From Tethya wilhelma (lineage: Eukaryota; Porifera; Demospongiae; Tethyida; Tethyidae), in contig CAXIPT010000005.1 in assembly GCA_964030475.1 (NCBI GenBank), positions 1,546,766-1,610,765 on the forward strand: a stretch of DNA of 64,000 nucleotides, read 5' to 3'. Positions 32,970 to 45,716 of the stretch are shown here, one piece after another. Every line of letters begins with the position of its first letter. Position 1 is the first letter of the stretch. Both the position numbers and the translations under genes were made by a program. The notes beneath the pieces were generated by a model, which was not told the origin of the DNA, ran no database searches, and was given only the letters and a program-made list of their open reading frames with translations.

Positions 32970-35700
32970 TCAACTCCTGAAGTCAGGCATGTAGGCACCA
33001 TAGGGAGCATTAGGAGAGCCAGAGAGCACAGGAGACACAGAGTAAGGAGAGGGTTGGGGAGAAGGCACTGGACTAGAGTTGATTCGAAGGTTTTGGAAGT
33101 CAGTACCGGGGAAGTTTGGTGAAGGAGGGTACATCATTTGGTGAGGAGCGTACAAGTGTTGCTGCTTCTCGATCTTGATGGCCTTTGAAGCACCGTCGGA
33201 AGGATCTCCCTTGAGTTGGTGCTGAAGCTCGCTGAAGGACATTCCGAGCATGGACTCAAGGTCACAAACAAAGCGATAGACGTATCTCTTCCCAGGGACC
33301 TTGTGAATGATGTTCTTGTCATAGTAGTAGCGGAGACCACGACTCAGCTTCTCGTAGTTCATCTTTGGCTTGTTCTTACGAGAACCCCATCTGCGAGCGA
33401 CCTCTTCAGGGTCGATCAATTTGAACTCCCACTCGCGCCCAGTCCAAGCAATGCAATTCTGACAGTCACGATCGGTGAGCAACTCGAGAAGAAACTGCCA
33501 CAGCTGAATGGGACCAGATCCAGAAGGATTGTGCGTAGCACGGATGGTGGGCTGTGGGCTAGGACAGGGAGAGTGGTTGGGACTGTAAAATGGAGAGTGT
33601 AGCGGCGAAGCGCCGGGGGAAGGAGCAGGAGAGGCAGCCGGACTAGAATAAGGGGTGGAACGATCAGAAACAGCCGGACTACCAGGTCGGTAGGGTGGTG
33701 GGGGATGGAGGAGATGGCTGTTTGAGGTCATGGGTAGGTTTCCTCCCATTTGAAGGTAGTCTTGTGAAGATAGGGGGTTCTGAATGGAAATTGCAGGGGC
33801 AGCCCCCTGTGGGGGACTGGTGAGTGCTTCACTGCTCATGACAGGGTTGCCAAGTTGGAGATCAAAACCGTCAAAGTTAGGAAAGACCAGATCTTGATGA
33901 GTTGAAACTAAAGAGGGAGTGAGGGAAAGATGTTTGTGGTGAATTTCAAGTATGCGATTCAATTAGCGTATCAATACTAATTGTGTAAATATGATCGCTA
34001 TTCTAAGAAGCTACTGTCTCATTTCATGCCTACAACACATCTCCCACAAACACTATACATACCACACATTGTGGTCACATAGCATTCCCAATCAACACTA
34101 CTCTCCAGACAAAGTTACTGGGACATGTCACAATACATGCATGCCTATCATGTAGGCACTACACAAGCTTCATTTGAAATCAATCTGTTTCTTACAAGTG
34201 TGCCTAAAATGATTTACAACGAAAAAAACCCCCAGTAATACACAAAATAGCTCAAATTTACAACCAAATAGAGACACCAAAGCAATCGCTTCCTACAGAG
34301 CAATTATAATCATGTCAGAGACATTCTTACACCAGGTGGTCAACAATGAGAAGAAGAGTTCAGAGTACTAGAACACTACACTGTCCTTTGTAACCAACCC
34401 ATAGAGTTTAACAGTTACAAACACACCGAACAAGACTGTCTACAAGCAAGGGTTGTTGGGAGTCACTTACCAGGCGAGAATCCCTTAAGGCTCTCGAGGA
34501 AGTGGTAGAGTGTGTGTCCGTGCTCTTTGATGGTAGCCAGCTCTTGGAACTGGTGTATGGAGAGACTGCACAGCTGTTGACCGTTGAAGTCTTTGAAGAA
34601 TTGAGTGTTGAGAGAGTGGAGTCCAAACTCCTTGGTCATCCAGTTGATCCAAATGTAGATTTGTTCGTTAGTCCAAAGTGCAGGGTCTGTATTGAGGTGA
34701 GATGATGTCATTATTATGTCATGTTTGTTCACCATTACAAGTGAACTTGATGGTAAACAAGTAGTCATGCCTGGAAACCACATCAAAGCAATTCTTTATT
34801 TGCATAATCAATAGCAGAGTTCAAAGTCTAATGGAAGTGCAAGTTGGTCTACCTGGAATTGTCTGTGAACTCTGAGCTACCATATCCATCCAGTGCCCTT
34901 GCTACTGGTATAGTACTGAGTTTGTTTAAACCACAGAACAAGAGATAAGAGTCTGGATAAAATTAGCCAGACTAGACTGGTCAACCACAGCCAGGATGCT
35001 ACTACAAGCCAAATCTCAGGAGCCAGTTTGGTTTAGTGGGAATTCACTCCACAGAGTACCATATCTAATCAGGCATTGTGTTTTGTGGTCAAATACTCTC
35101 ACAGACTTTACAATGGAATCACCTAAAGCAAAGAGGCCAGTGAAAATCAAACAACCCCCATCTCTTATTTGTTGGGTTTTGTTGAGACTGTTTCTAACCA
35201 CTTCAAGTAAACCTCCAAGGGAGAGAATAGGATTGCGGCTACTACATAGATATCCACCTACACACAACACACACACAAATAGGAGTACACTCTTATTTAC
35301 CCCATGTTTTCAGAAAACTTTGGCATTAATAACAAATTGCATCTTTTTTTTATACAAATAATGGAACAGAAACCCCCCCCACTCTTTGCTATGTTGTGTG
35401 TGTGTGTGTGTGTGACTTGAATAATTAATGCCAACAAACACAACCCTTACAATCTCCCACTGGTATTTCCTGCGGCATTGCCTTCTAGGGTAGTCAGACT
35501 CAACCACATGACTCATTAGCAATTCAAAATAATAAGAATATTCTACTGTTGTGTGACACCCATTAAGGAAAACTGGGCACAGACAGACACAGGATATTAA
35601 TGGTCAGTAAACAGAAAACCTTGGAGTAAACAAAAGTAAACATTTAGTTGGGTGAATAACTTCTATACACCTAATAAGACCTTGGGTTTTGACTTGAATG

Positions 35701-35731
<31 letters not shown>

Positions 35732-36053
35732 AAAGAGGACAGGCTGCACTAATGAAAGGTGTCAAATTCTCCACCACCAACACCAAATATACACCTCTTC
35801 TCCTTAAGAACAACAGTCCCATTAACACATCAAACAAAACCCACCAAACAAGCAACCACATACACACAGAGAGATTACTAAATTTTACTATGCTCCACAC
35901 TATTCACTTACCAGAGGGAAGGCGAGTCTGCTGAAGGAACTTGGTGGTGTTTAGATCGTCAGGTCTATTGCCAAGGTCAAAGGAACCGACTGTGGTGTCG
36001 TAAGATGTTGGGGTTGGTTCTCCAATTGTCACAGAGGGGCGTTCAACAACTGC

Positions 36054-36084
<31 letters not shown>

Positions 36085-38108
36085 ATATTGTAAGTACTGT
36101 AATCACATCTGCTAACTGAAAGCTTAAACCTGTTGGCCAATAGTACATTCAGCTGGGGGATAAAATATAAACTGTTTGTGTAAACTGATTGAGACGTTAA
36201 ACAAAACTGTGAAAGAAGACAATGAGTCTGGAACATGTGATTCTTGGTAGAAATCACAACCAATTTAACTTTAGTACACACTCAGTCATGTTGATATGCT
36301 ACAGCTAAATACATTATGACAAAATGAAATTACTAGGTTACTCCTTTAGCAAACAGACACGGAGAATAGTTGTTAGTTTTTGGAGGGGAAACTCATTTGT
36401 AGCACTAATTGGTGCAGGTGAGAAATGCACCCCAATATTGAAACACTGAAGAGGGAGCCACCCACTTTCAGGGAGTTAGCATTTTGCACAGATGCAACAC
36501 TTGCACAATCTATGTACCAAAAACAGAACAATTTTCCCTCCAAAGAAGTTATCATTTTAAACATTTTCACTGCTAGATCATCTTTCATCCTGCTTGCAAG
36601 TTTTGTTGCAGAACTATATGATTCCCAAAGCAAGCACCTCTTACACACAGTCATAGCAGCTATGCTTATAGATATGGGCCAGTTACATACGTTTTGTGAG
36701 CACTGGTACATCAATGGTACTGTTTCTCCACTCTGACAAGATTTGGCTGCAATAGGATTCCAAAGGTCTGTCCAAATAGTCCTTCAATGTCACTGCCATT
36801 TGTATCACGAGCTCTTTGTTTAGTAAGTAAAGAATTTCAGCTAGCTATCAAACTATTTCACAAATTTTGCAGGTCAAAATGGTCTGCAGACTAGATAATG
36901 CAGTGGTTTTATAGCTATTCCAGCTGGCCTGCTCCAGCGCAAACCATGAATATCCTTTGCGGTTGACGTGAACACGACCTCACATCCGGCCGGCTACACT
37001 AATTGCACAACACTGTAGTACAGTACGTGTAACCTGGTAACATAAGAGTGACAACATGGCTTCTAGATGCGTGTAATGCGTAGGTGTTGAGATGAACTTT
37101 AGGGAAATAAGGTGAACTGGTCAAAGAGATTTAGAATCCCAATAGACAAGGAAAACTAAATTCATTCCCAGGATAAAGTCCATTTGAGTGGGTGCACAAA
37201 TAAACATGACTTTGATAACAGTAGTTCTCCTATGGGTTGATGCAAGGAGAGAAAATAAACACCATTAGCTTTGGATTGATCCAGCTGAGATTGCATGATA
37301 GAAGAATTGCATCGTAAGGTACACCTTGTGAGTTCTTAGCTCGACAACGTCAACTGTCAACCGAAAACCCAAACGCTCGTACACAACATTGAAAGTACGA
37401 GGATAGGTAGTAACTTATAGTTCAATCCACCAGTGAAAGTACATTCATGTACACATGTTACTACAGCAGGGTGCTCCAGGTCGATGGAACTACAAAACAT
37501 GACTTGAATTACAGTCCTAACATTGCAGGGTGGTTTCCCTGTAGCTTTCAAAGACCCTACAAGACAAACACACAAGTTACCAGACATATTCCCCAGGAGA
37601 TACTACCAACAGCCCATACACCACTAACAACCAGCTCAAGGTTGTAAACATCAATTCCAGTCACTCAATCAGCAACAGCTTTACCACTTGTATCTTTAAT
37701 GGAGCAAACAAGGTGTACAGGTAATAAATTGAACAAAGATTGAGTGGAATACTGTCTGGGAATGCAGCTCAAAGTTGGAGGTCGGGGACTTTCACTGTGG
37801 CTACTTGGCTGCCAGGAATGTGTGCCTGCTGCTCTTGGTGATTTGAAATTTAGTCTCTTCAAAAAGCTTAACTACACCTACTTAATGAGAATGCATGTAG
37901 TGTAACACACCGAGGCATGCTAGGAATTCTGTAGAGGGATGTAGCTTGGGCTGGCACTGATGGGAGTTTATGTTGATGGTAATTATTTTCATAAAGCTCT
38001 ATCAAAAGATTCCATCGCTGAATTATCCACATAAACAATGAAAGAAGAAATGAAGAGAAAGTCACCAAACACCATTCAATACAAACCATACACACGTACA
38101 CACACGCA

Positions 38109-38152
<44 letters not shown>

Positions 38153-41100
38153 TGATATCACAGCTGCACACTCTTACAGAAGAAAGAACATTGGACTCAA
38201 CATTACATAACTTGTGCTGACTGTAATGCTTCATTGGACAAACACCATTTTCAACTCTCCATATATAGTCACCACTGGAGGTCCAGACCTCATCTTATTC
38301 TCCTTATGGGTGAAATGATGTGACCATTTTCACATTAACCAGATTGCTGCAACTGGTTGCTAGGCAATGACATGTGCACTGTCAGACAAGCACACAAACT
38401 ATTACATACAACAGCATAATATATTGTATGCAGGCCAGAGTGATGCATTGAATCACAGCTTGAATGCACATTAATTGGAATAACTCACTTAGGAGTTGTT
38501 AAAGCATGACTCCTTCTAATTAACACAATCAAAACACTACATTTTTCGAGTATTACCTCACACACACGCTCACTCCTACAGCTACCAGTGGGCAGAGAGA
38601 ACATGGGAATTGAACCACAGGCACCGGCTCCCACATATACCCAGACATAGTAGGTGGTTTCAATGAGGGGATAATTGCACACAGTACTGGTCAGTCCCTT
38701 CTATGATATATGACCATATGAAGGGATACATTGTACAGTCCCTCCGCAGAGACTGGTATATGTCATACTATATATAGCAACAATAGTGAGCATGCTCCAT
38801 CACAATCTGCATTGTTTACAATGAGACAATGCTACTGTACATTTGTCAGCTAGGTACCCACGTTTTTATTCGAAAGAACCATTTTAGTCAGCTAACAGTC
38901 GACATGCAGCAGCGCCTAGGTAGATATTCAATACAGATTCTGAACATGAAATAATATGAGTGTTGTGGCTATATGTCCATTAAAAATTACTACCAGTATT
39001 GTCTTACACTTTAATATCAAGCCGCGTTGACAATATCGCACAAGTCCTGTAGAGCTTAAAGCAGTTGTTGATTCCAAATAAAGCCCACCTTGATTACTAC
39101 CAGCTGCAGCACTTGAGCACTGTGAAGCTTCAGATTGTCCAAACTCTGATATCAATTAGGAGAGCCTATTTATAAACAGTCCATGCAGCCTCAAGTGGGG
39201 AAGGAGTACAAGAGCAGGATGCTAGGCAGGAAATGCACGGGACTTTCTACAATTGACAAGGAATATCTGCCAAATAGAAATTGCAATTCGAACTACATAC
39301 ATACATACAATGTCATTCATAGTCTTCATAGACAGGGAGTTATAATGGACACATTCTATCTCCGCCTCCATCAAGGGACTAGTTGAAAGTGAGTGGAAAA
39401 CTGATATTTGTACATCAAGGTGGGCAAAGGAAATAGAAGATTAATTAGTTATCCCACTACCTACTCATCTGAGGAAGAAGGCACTTGACCTTGTAGGAAT
39501 GGCTGGATGAAAATAAATTAGGGTTGGTTGGGCATAGAGGATGAAAACAGGTGGGATTTGATTACAGCATCCATGAAGGAGTAAGTTTAGAAGCAGTACA
39601 AAAGCCTGAAGTCCACACATAAAGGAGATCACATTGCTGCATTGTTTCCAACAGCATCATTACTACTACCACATACTACACCAAGGCAAACCAGAGAGGG
39701 CTTCAGAGAATTGTAAACCAATAGATTATCAAGAAACCTATCTCTGTCTCTGACCATCTTCTCCAAGGTTGTGGAACACATGTGCACTAATGGTGGTGAA
39801 CTGGGGTCCACTACCAGTGGTCAAAGAACTCACGGCATGCAGTGATGTTTGTGAACTCTCATAGTAAACTAAACATGAAAAGAGAAGCAGCAACAGGCCA
39901 TTTATAGGCAAATAAAATAAAATACTACTGTAAACTCACAGCCTCTACCTTAGTGTGGGGACCATCTAGTGGTTAAAGCTTTGTGGCCATGTTCAAGGGC
40001 ACTAAGTTCCCAGAACTTCCAAAAACACCAACAGGACATGAGTACACACTGAATGTGTCTGTTCACATCTTTGTGTGTAGAGAGATATAACCACCAGCCA
40101 AAGATTCCAAGAAGAGAAAGTGAAGCAAGTTTAACACACCCTTAAACAGGACACTGGGGAAAAAAACCAAAAAGGAGAAAGACAAATAGAGCCAGAGACA
40201 GAGAGCTGGATTCCTCTTCCATGGAGCCAAACAACTAAGCAAACTTTGTACCTTCATTCTTAAAGACAGAGACCACAATAGTCTATAGTCTATTAACAAC
40301 AAACACCAATTTCCTGTGCTTTGTGCAAGAACTGACATAATAATTGGTAAATGAAACAACCACACCATATAATATTCACTAACACCAAAATATCTCCAGA
40401 GTCACCTCTGGGGTGACATGTGCAAGAGTGTGCGCCTGTGTTTACAACAACAGGACCACAACACTCATCACCACCCTCTCCCAAGGCACCTACCAGACAA
40501 CAAGAATGTCAATTTGTCCCAAAATTAAGTTGGAGAAGCCTCACCACTTCATCTGTTGCACACAGGTCAGGTGGAAGCTGTACCAGTGTGTGCTGGCTAG
40601 AGAGAATGGTGGGAAAGAAGAAGAATTGAGGCTTCTCTTCTAGCTGGGTTCAAATTAGAGCAGAGCTGAGGCCCTTTCAAGTTTGAGTGGGCTTGTTGTG
40701 TGGACAGCAGGACTCAGAATGAGTGGTCACTAATGAACAATGAGGACTTCTTTTGAACAATCAGTAAAAAAAATACCCTAACATTGTTAGTAAGAAATTG
40801 TTTAATAGGAGATGGTACAGACTCTGAACCATCAACAAAAGAAAATCACAAATATATTATGCAAGATGCTGTAAGCAAGACTGCGCGAGAGATACTGTAT
40901 CCTGCTGCTAAGGTTGCATTCACACGCAATGAATCGGAGAAGGGGCTATATAGCTAGACTGACAATAGAAGTTTGAGGTGAGACAATAACAGAGGACACA
41001 GACGAGGAAAGGACGCATGAGTCATCCTGGATGAGGAAGAGCTTCCCACAGAACATCTCCTGTTGTAGCCTTAAACAGCCAGCCTAGCTTTTGAGTCGGC

Positions 41101-44100
41101 GGTTTGAATTGAAGTAGAGTGTCCCTTCAAACGTGGGGAAATTACATACAGTAAGGACTAATACTATACAGTTTCATAATATTATTGCTACACTCCAAAG
41201 GGACTGCTTGACTCCTTACCCATGTGTACATGTATGTACAAAATTAGTCACTTTATTGTAGCTGTACAAGTTAATTATGTAACAAGTGATGTAATGCAAC
41301 GTACATTATGATTGTGAATGCATTCTTTACTAAATACGGACTTAAACCTGACTACTATATTACACATACATACCGGTACATTTCAATATTTCGGCACACT
41401 TTTTTTTGCTTAATTAGAACACGAGATTTCCTTTAATTGGAACTACAAAATTTCACAACACGTATGAAAAATGGACTTACACATGCCGCCAGTAGTAGCT
41501 TGGTTCAAGGGGTCGTCCGGACTGCACACATTGATCTGTGGAGCTGGGAACAACGGAGCATTGGAGGGCATGGACCAACTCCGCTTACGAAGAGGAAGAT
41601 TCTGTGTGTGTGTGTGTGTGTGTGTGACTCACAACTTCAAATGTGTGCTAGGCGAGTCAAGTGTTAAATACATTATTGGTTTGACACATGGCATGTGTAA
41701 ATTGAACGCTGTTTCATAACAAGCTTCATCATCTCTATGACGACCTCATCAATATAACCCCCCCCCCACAAGCACTAAGATTTCTGTCTTTTTACCTGGG
41801 TATCATCACCCATGGGCATGATATCAGGATTGTCCATGGAAGAAGAGGTTAGAATGGATGCTAATTGAGGGGCCGAGGGATGACGATCCTGATTAGAAAG
41901 GGGAGGGGCTAGACTGTTCTCAGGAGAGAGGATGTCCCTGCGATTAGTAGTGAAATCAGTGAAAGTATCAAAGCCAGAAGCATGGGCACCAAAATCTTGT
42001 CCAATTGAATTCAAGTAGCTATCACTGAGAGCCAAATGCATCCGCCCAGGGTCTCCTAAACCTGATTAAAAAGACACAAGAACAGTTACACACACTAGCA
42101 ATAAATCTATGTGAGCTGAAAGCACACAAAAACACATGAAGCATGCACGCACAGACAGAGCCAGCTATATGGTACACTGACTCACCATACATATTCTGTT
42201 GTTGCTGCATTCGCGCTAGATCGCTAAAATTCTGATAAGAGATACTTTCAGAGGGACCGTAACGCATTGACATCGGAGGGAGGGAGTTGGTCTTGAAATA
42301 ATCAGGATTATTCACCGGAAGGTAGTTGTACTGAGGTGGCAATCCGGCCCCCGAGCTCTTACGCAGGATTATGGCAGCCTCGTCGGAGGGGCGTCGATTG
42401 TGGAGGCGATCGTCCATGGGACGGTCCAAATGGTGTTGGGGGCTCGGGATGGGACTGTGGGCGGGGCTTGTGGAGAGCTTCATATCGAGGGAATCCTTTG
42501 GTGGATCGGGGAAAAGGAAATAGAGAGAGGAAAGGGTTAAGATTGTATGTATACAACTACAGGAAATTCGAATAGATTTACATTTGATATTCAATACATT
42601 TTATGTCATTATTCGCACACTCTTACAAGTACTCTTACAAGTACGTCAAACTTGCGAGTGCCATCGTCCATATACAATTACAAGAGTGCCTTTATGTTGT
42701 CCATCCCACCCACTCAATGGTCAGCTCTAATTCTAAATCTACTGAGAGAAGGAAGTGGACAGGATGCAGAATACAAACCAACCAACCCCTGTGGTTGAGC
42801 ACAGGGTGACAGTCAAACACCAAGCTTCCTGAGAGAGAACAATGGCACCACCAGGCTGTGAATGAGTGGGCTGAACACAACAACAAACCAGCTTCCTCTA
42901 AGAGAGAGTATGTCTTCATTGAAAAGGCTTTAGCAAAAATTTATGTTAATGGTGGTGGGCATTAATTGGAATATCTCTGGCACTGCTAAATGCTCATTCA
43001 GGTTCAACTCTGTCCCATTGAACTTTTTTTTTCTGGAGTCTAAAAGCCTGGCTAGTGTAAGAGGCAGTGGAAAGTCCACCCATCAAATGAGTGGGATGTC
43101 TGCCAGGCAACAATATACAGACTCACAACCATCTCTACCTAGCTAGCTCAGATTGAACCACAGATACAGTGCACAAAAATAATGAATAGACTAACGACTG
43201 CACAATGGACCAACCACAGACTCACGGTACACATGCTGTTCAATAGTAATTATTGTATGCTTAATGGTGGCTAAAAATAATAATAGAGATTATCTCTGGT
43301 ATTCAACCACTTCCCTGATTGAAGGAAACTTCACCCACACAAACACACACTCTGGACATCTACACCACAAGCATGAAGTTGTTGGAAAAACTTTGAAAAA
43401 AAAACAAGAATAAGAAACCGTGATTATTTTCAGAAATTCTTCAAATCAAACCTATCTTGCTACCCAACAAGGTCAGCTAACAAGAGAGTCTTATAAGAGA
43501 ACAATACTAAACAAAAGGTAATTATGAGCCATTAATGAGCCAGGCATGCTTTACCATCCTTACATCACAGAATAAAAAAGGTCACTTAGCCATGCAGTCA
43601 GCTGCACAGGTGCAACCTGCTGCACATGACAACCCAACCAGCAGGACCGCACAGAAAGGAGAACACTGGCTTCTGTTTTAGCTAAAATCACACATCTACT
43701 TGGCACAGCATTGTACAAAATGACCTCTTTACATAGCCTATCAATATCTTTTTTATTAATCCAGATCCACATGAGATTTTTTTTTGGGGGGGCATGTGTT
43801 CAACAATAAATGTAGGACAAAGGTGACATGTGTAAGGACACTTGTACATGTGCTCTTGTCATAACTGACCTCAACACCACACAAACCTCAACAGACTGAT
43901 TATTGAATTCTGTTCCCATTCCAACCCCAGTCCCACGCCCATTCCAACAATTCACCCACATGCCAGCACCTGGGAGTATCACCATGGCAACCATATCACA
44001 TGATCTGATAGTACCATTGTGGTATAAGTTATTGCAAGTAAATTAAAATAATATTATATGCCCATTGTAATTTTAACAGATGGCATTTTTGATATCTCGC

Positions 44101-44363
44101 TATTATTCCAATAATGGGAGGGGCACCACATAATGTAATCAATATAGACAGGGTGGACGTGTTCAAAGAAATGCATAATATATGCATTGCTATTACTATA
44201 GTAACCAAGTTAATTAAAGGAGCCTCCCCAGATTAAAGACACATAAAACTACTCCTAAGTGTTCTGTTTTTACCAAGAATTTGCAACACACACTAACCAA
44301 CACACAGGTATGCTGGTCACAAGAGTTAGAAGGGTAACTGATACGGTATTCTTACACATGCTT

Positions 44364-44405
<42 letters not shown>

Positions 44406-44516
44406 CTTTACCTGTCGAAAATCACCTCCTCCAATCGGTGAATGGGTCCGTGGAGATGGGGATTGAGCTGGGCTTGAATTGGGGTGGTCCCTTTCGTTAG
44501 TACCAACGTTCATCAT
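32970..44516 (-). CDS. ETS1/2-like transcription factor with PNT domain and long disordered N-terminus
   Basis: Seven exons (44516-44412, 42495-42186, 42055-41796, 41601-41481, 36049-35912, 34686-34471, 33907-32970) join in phase into 695 codons plus stop. The N-terminal 265 residues are Pro- and Ser-rich ([34 protein letters not shown]). RKRSWSMPS matches both an AKT-type site (RxRxxS) and a mode I 14-3-3 site (RSxSxP). The PNT (SAM) domain follows: [20 protein letters not shown] ... [14 protein letters not shown] Ser/Pro linker ([19 protein letters not shown]) leads to the ETS domain [17 protein letters not shown] ... [18 protein letters not shown] ... [14 protein letters not shown], closest to ETS1/2. 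The link across the 5.4 kb intron (41480-36050) rests on phase and the absence of other exons, so the 41-44 kb exons might instead belong to a separate gene. Confidence 0.8.
34800..35900. other. Intron of the second ETS gene
   Basis: Non-coding on inspection. It contains a (CA)n run at 35699-35730 and a shorter TG run near 35396-35414. Confidence 0.6.
36050..41480. other. Large intron (5.4 kb) of the second ETS gene
   Basis: By far the longest intron in a window where most introns are under 300 bases. It contains (CA)n tracts at 36056-36083 and 38095-38150 but no convincing exon, RNA gene or transposase fragment. Short open frames are not supported by splice signals or recognisable protein sequence. 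First or long introns of developmental regulators often carry enhancers, so this is a candidate regulatory region. Confidence 0.55.
44367..44402. repeat. (CA)n microsatellite after first ETS exon
   Basis: Perfect CA repeat nine bases beyond the donor site of the exon 44516-44412, on the intron side. Confidence 0.95.
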
Positions 44517-45221
44517 GGTTGGGTGCGTGTGTATAATGAACTCCAATGTAGGACAAAAGCAGCCAAAATGTGCCAAAATGATACAATAGTTGACAAACAC
44601 CTACACAGACCAGATGGAGAAAAAGTTAGTTAATGAGATTCATATTCAGTGTCTGCTAGGCTAGACTTATTATACCAATCTAGCCATAGATATAAATGTC
44701 AGATAAACGGTACCCAGTTTGAAATAAATTTTGGTTGAAGCTTATAATAAATGCCCACCAGTTCAACAAGTGTACATATACACATCCTCGAACAGGCTAC
44801 TTAGGTTGAGCTCACTCTGTAAGCTTGCTACAGAGCTTATTGTTGCTGTCTATCATTCACTAATTTACTGTTTTATAAACTACTTACTTGAACAGTACCA
44901 AGGGTTAGAAGGTGAACCGCGCAATGTGCGCGCGCTAGAAACAAGTGCTTTGGGTCGAGTTGAAGCAGTCAAGCAACCTTTCCAGCACACTCAGACTTTA
45001 AAATACAATCTCGAACGACGTAGTCTCTCTTTGAACTCCACTTCGAGTCCTTCCAAAGCTTTTTCAAAATTTATAATTTATACAACCCTTTCACCTGCCT
45101 TGCTTGGATGGATCAAATTAGCAGATGACGTAATGTTTAATTTAGCGCCCGCCCCCACGTGGTACTAGACTTCACATATGCAACAAGACAAAATTTCTTC
45201 AATGTGAACATGATACTCAGA
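44517..45221. promoter_or_regulatory. 5' region of second ETS gene
   Basis: Upstream of the ETS start and downstream of the TBRG1-like stop. It includes a GCGC-rich patch (CGCGCAATGTGCGCGCGC near 44918) and CCCACGTGG near 45154, plausible promoter elements. A non-coding 5' exon may lie here. No other gene is seen. Confidence 0.45.
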
Positions 45222-45680
45222 CTAGCTATCAATAACAAGATCGTTTTCACTAGAAGAACTAAGTTCATCAGAGCTTGAATAAGACATGGTTGAAGCCTCC
45301 ATTCCATACTGCATGTGACTGCTACCAACTGGAGCTATGGCGAGACTAGACTCAGTAAAAGTCTCTACTCTACCAACCGTCTTCTTCTTCGCTGCATTCG
45401 TACGAGGACGAGAGTAAAACGATTTGGTAGGAAATTTTTTCTTTTGGGCACCAGCTTTCTTGATGAGTGTCTTTTTGAAGAGATTGAGACGAGAAGGAGA
45501 CACTTTCTTGGCAGCTTTAGAAACAGGGCCCCTCTTTGATCTCTTTGGTTCTGCAAAACGTACAAATTTGTACTTAGTGCACTTTTTTGCATCTGGCATC
45601 TTTTGGAGCAGGTTTAGGATGGTTGGGTTGGAGTAGCCAAAAAACTCGGGACCTGATCCTGAGTTTGTGGCTTGTTTGTC

Positions 45681-45716
<36 letters not shown>

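Noticed and set aside
36373..36736. Open frames on both strands of about 100 codons
   Set aside because: Inside the ETS intron, without splice context, recognisable protein sequence or start signals. Both strands are open over the same stretch, as expected by chance.
40063..40643. Overlapping frames of 60-100 codons on both strands
   Set aside because: No homology or splice signals; they lie in the large intron of the second ETS gene.
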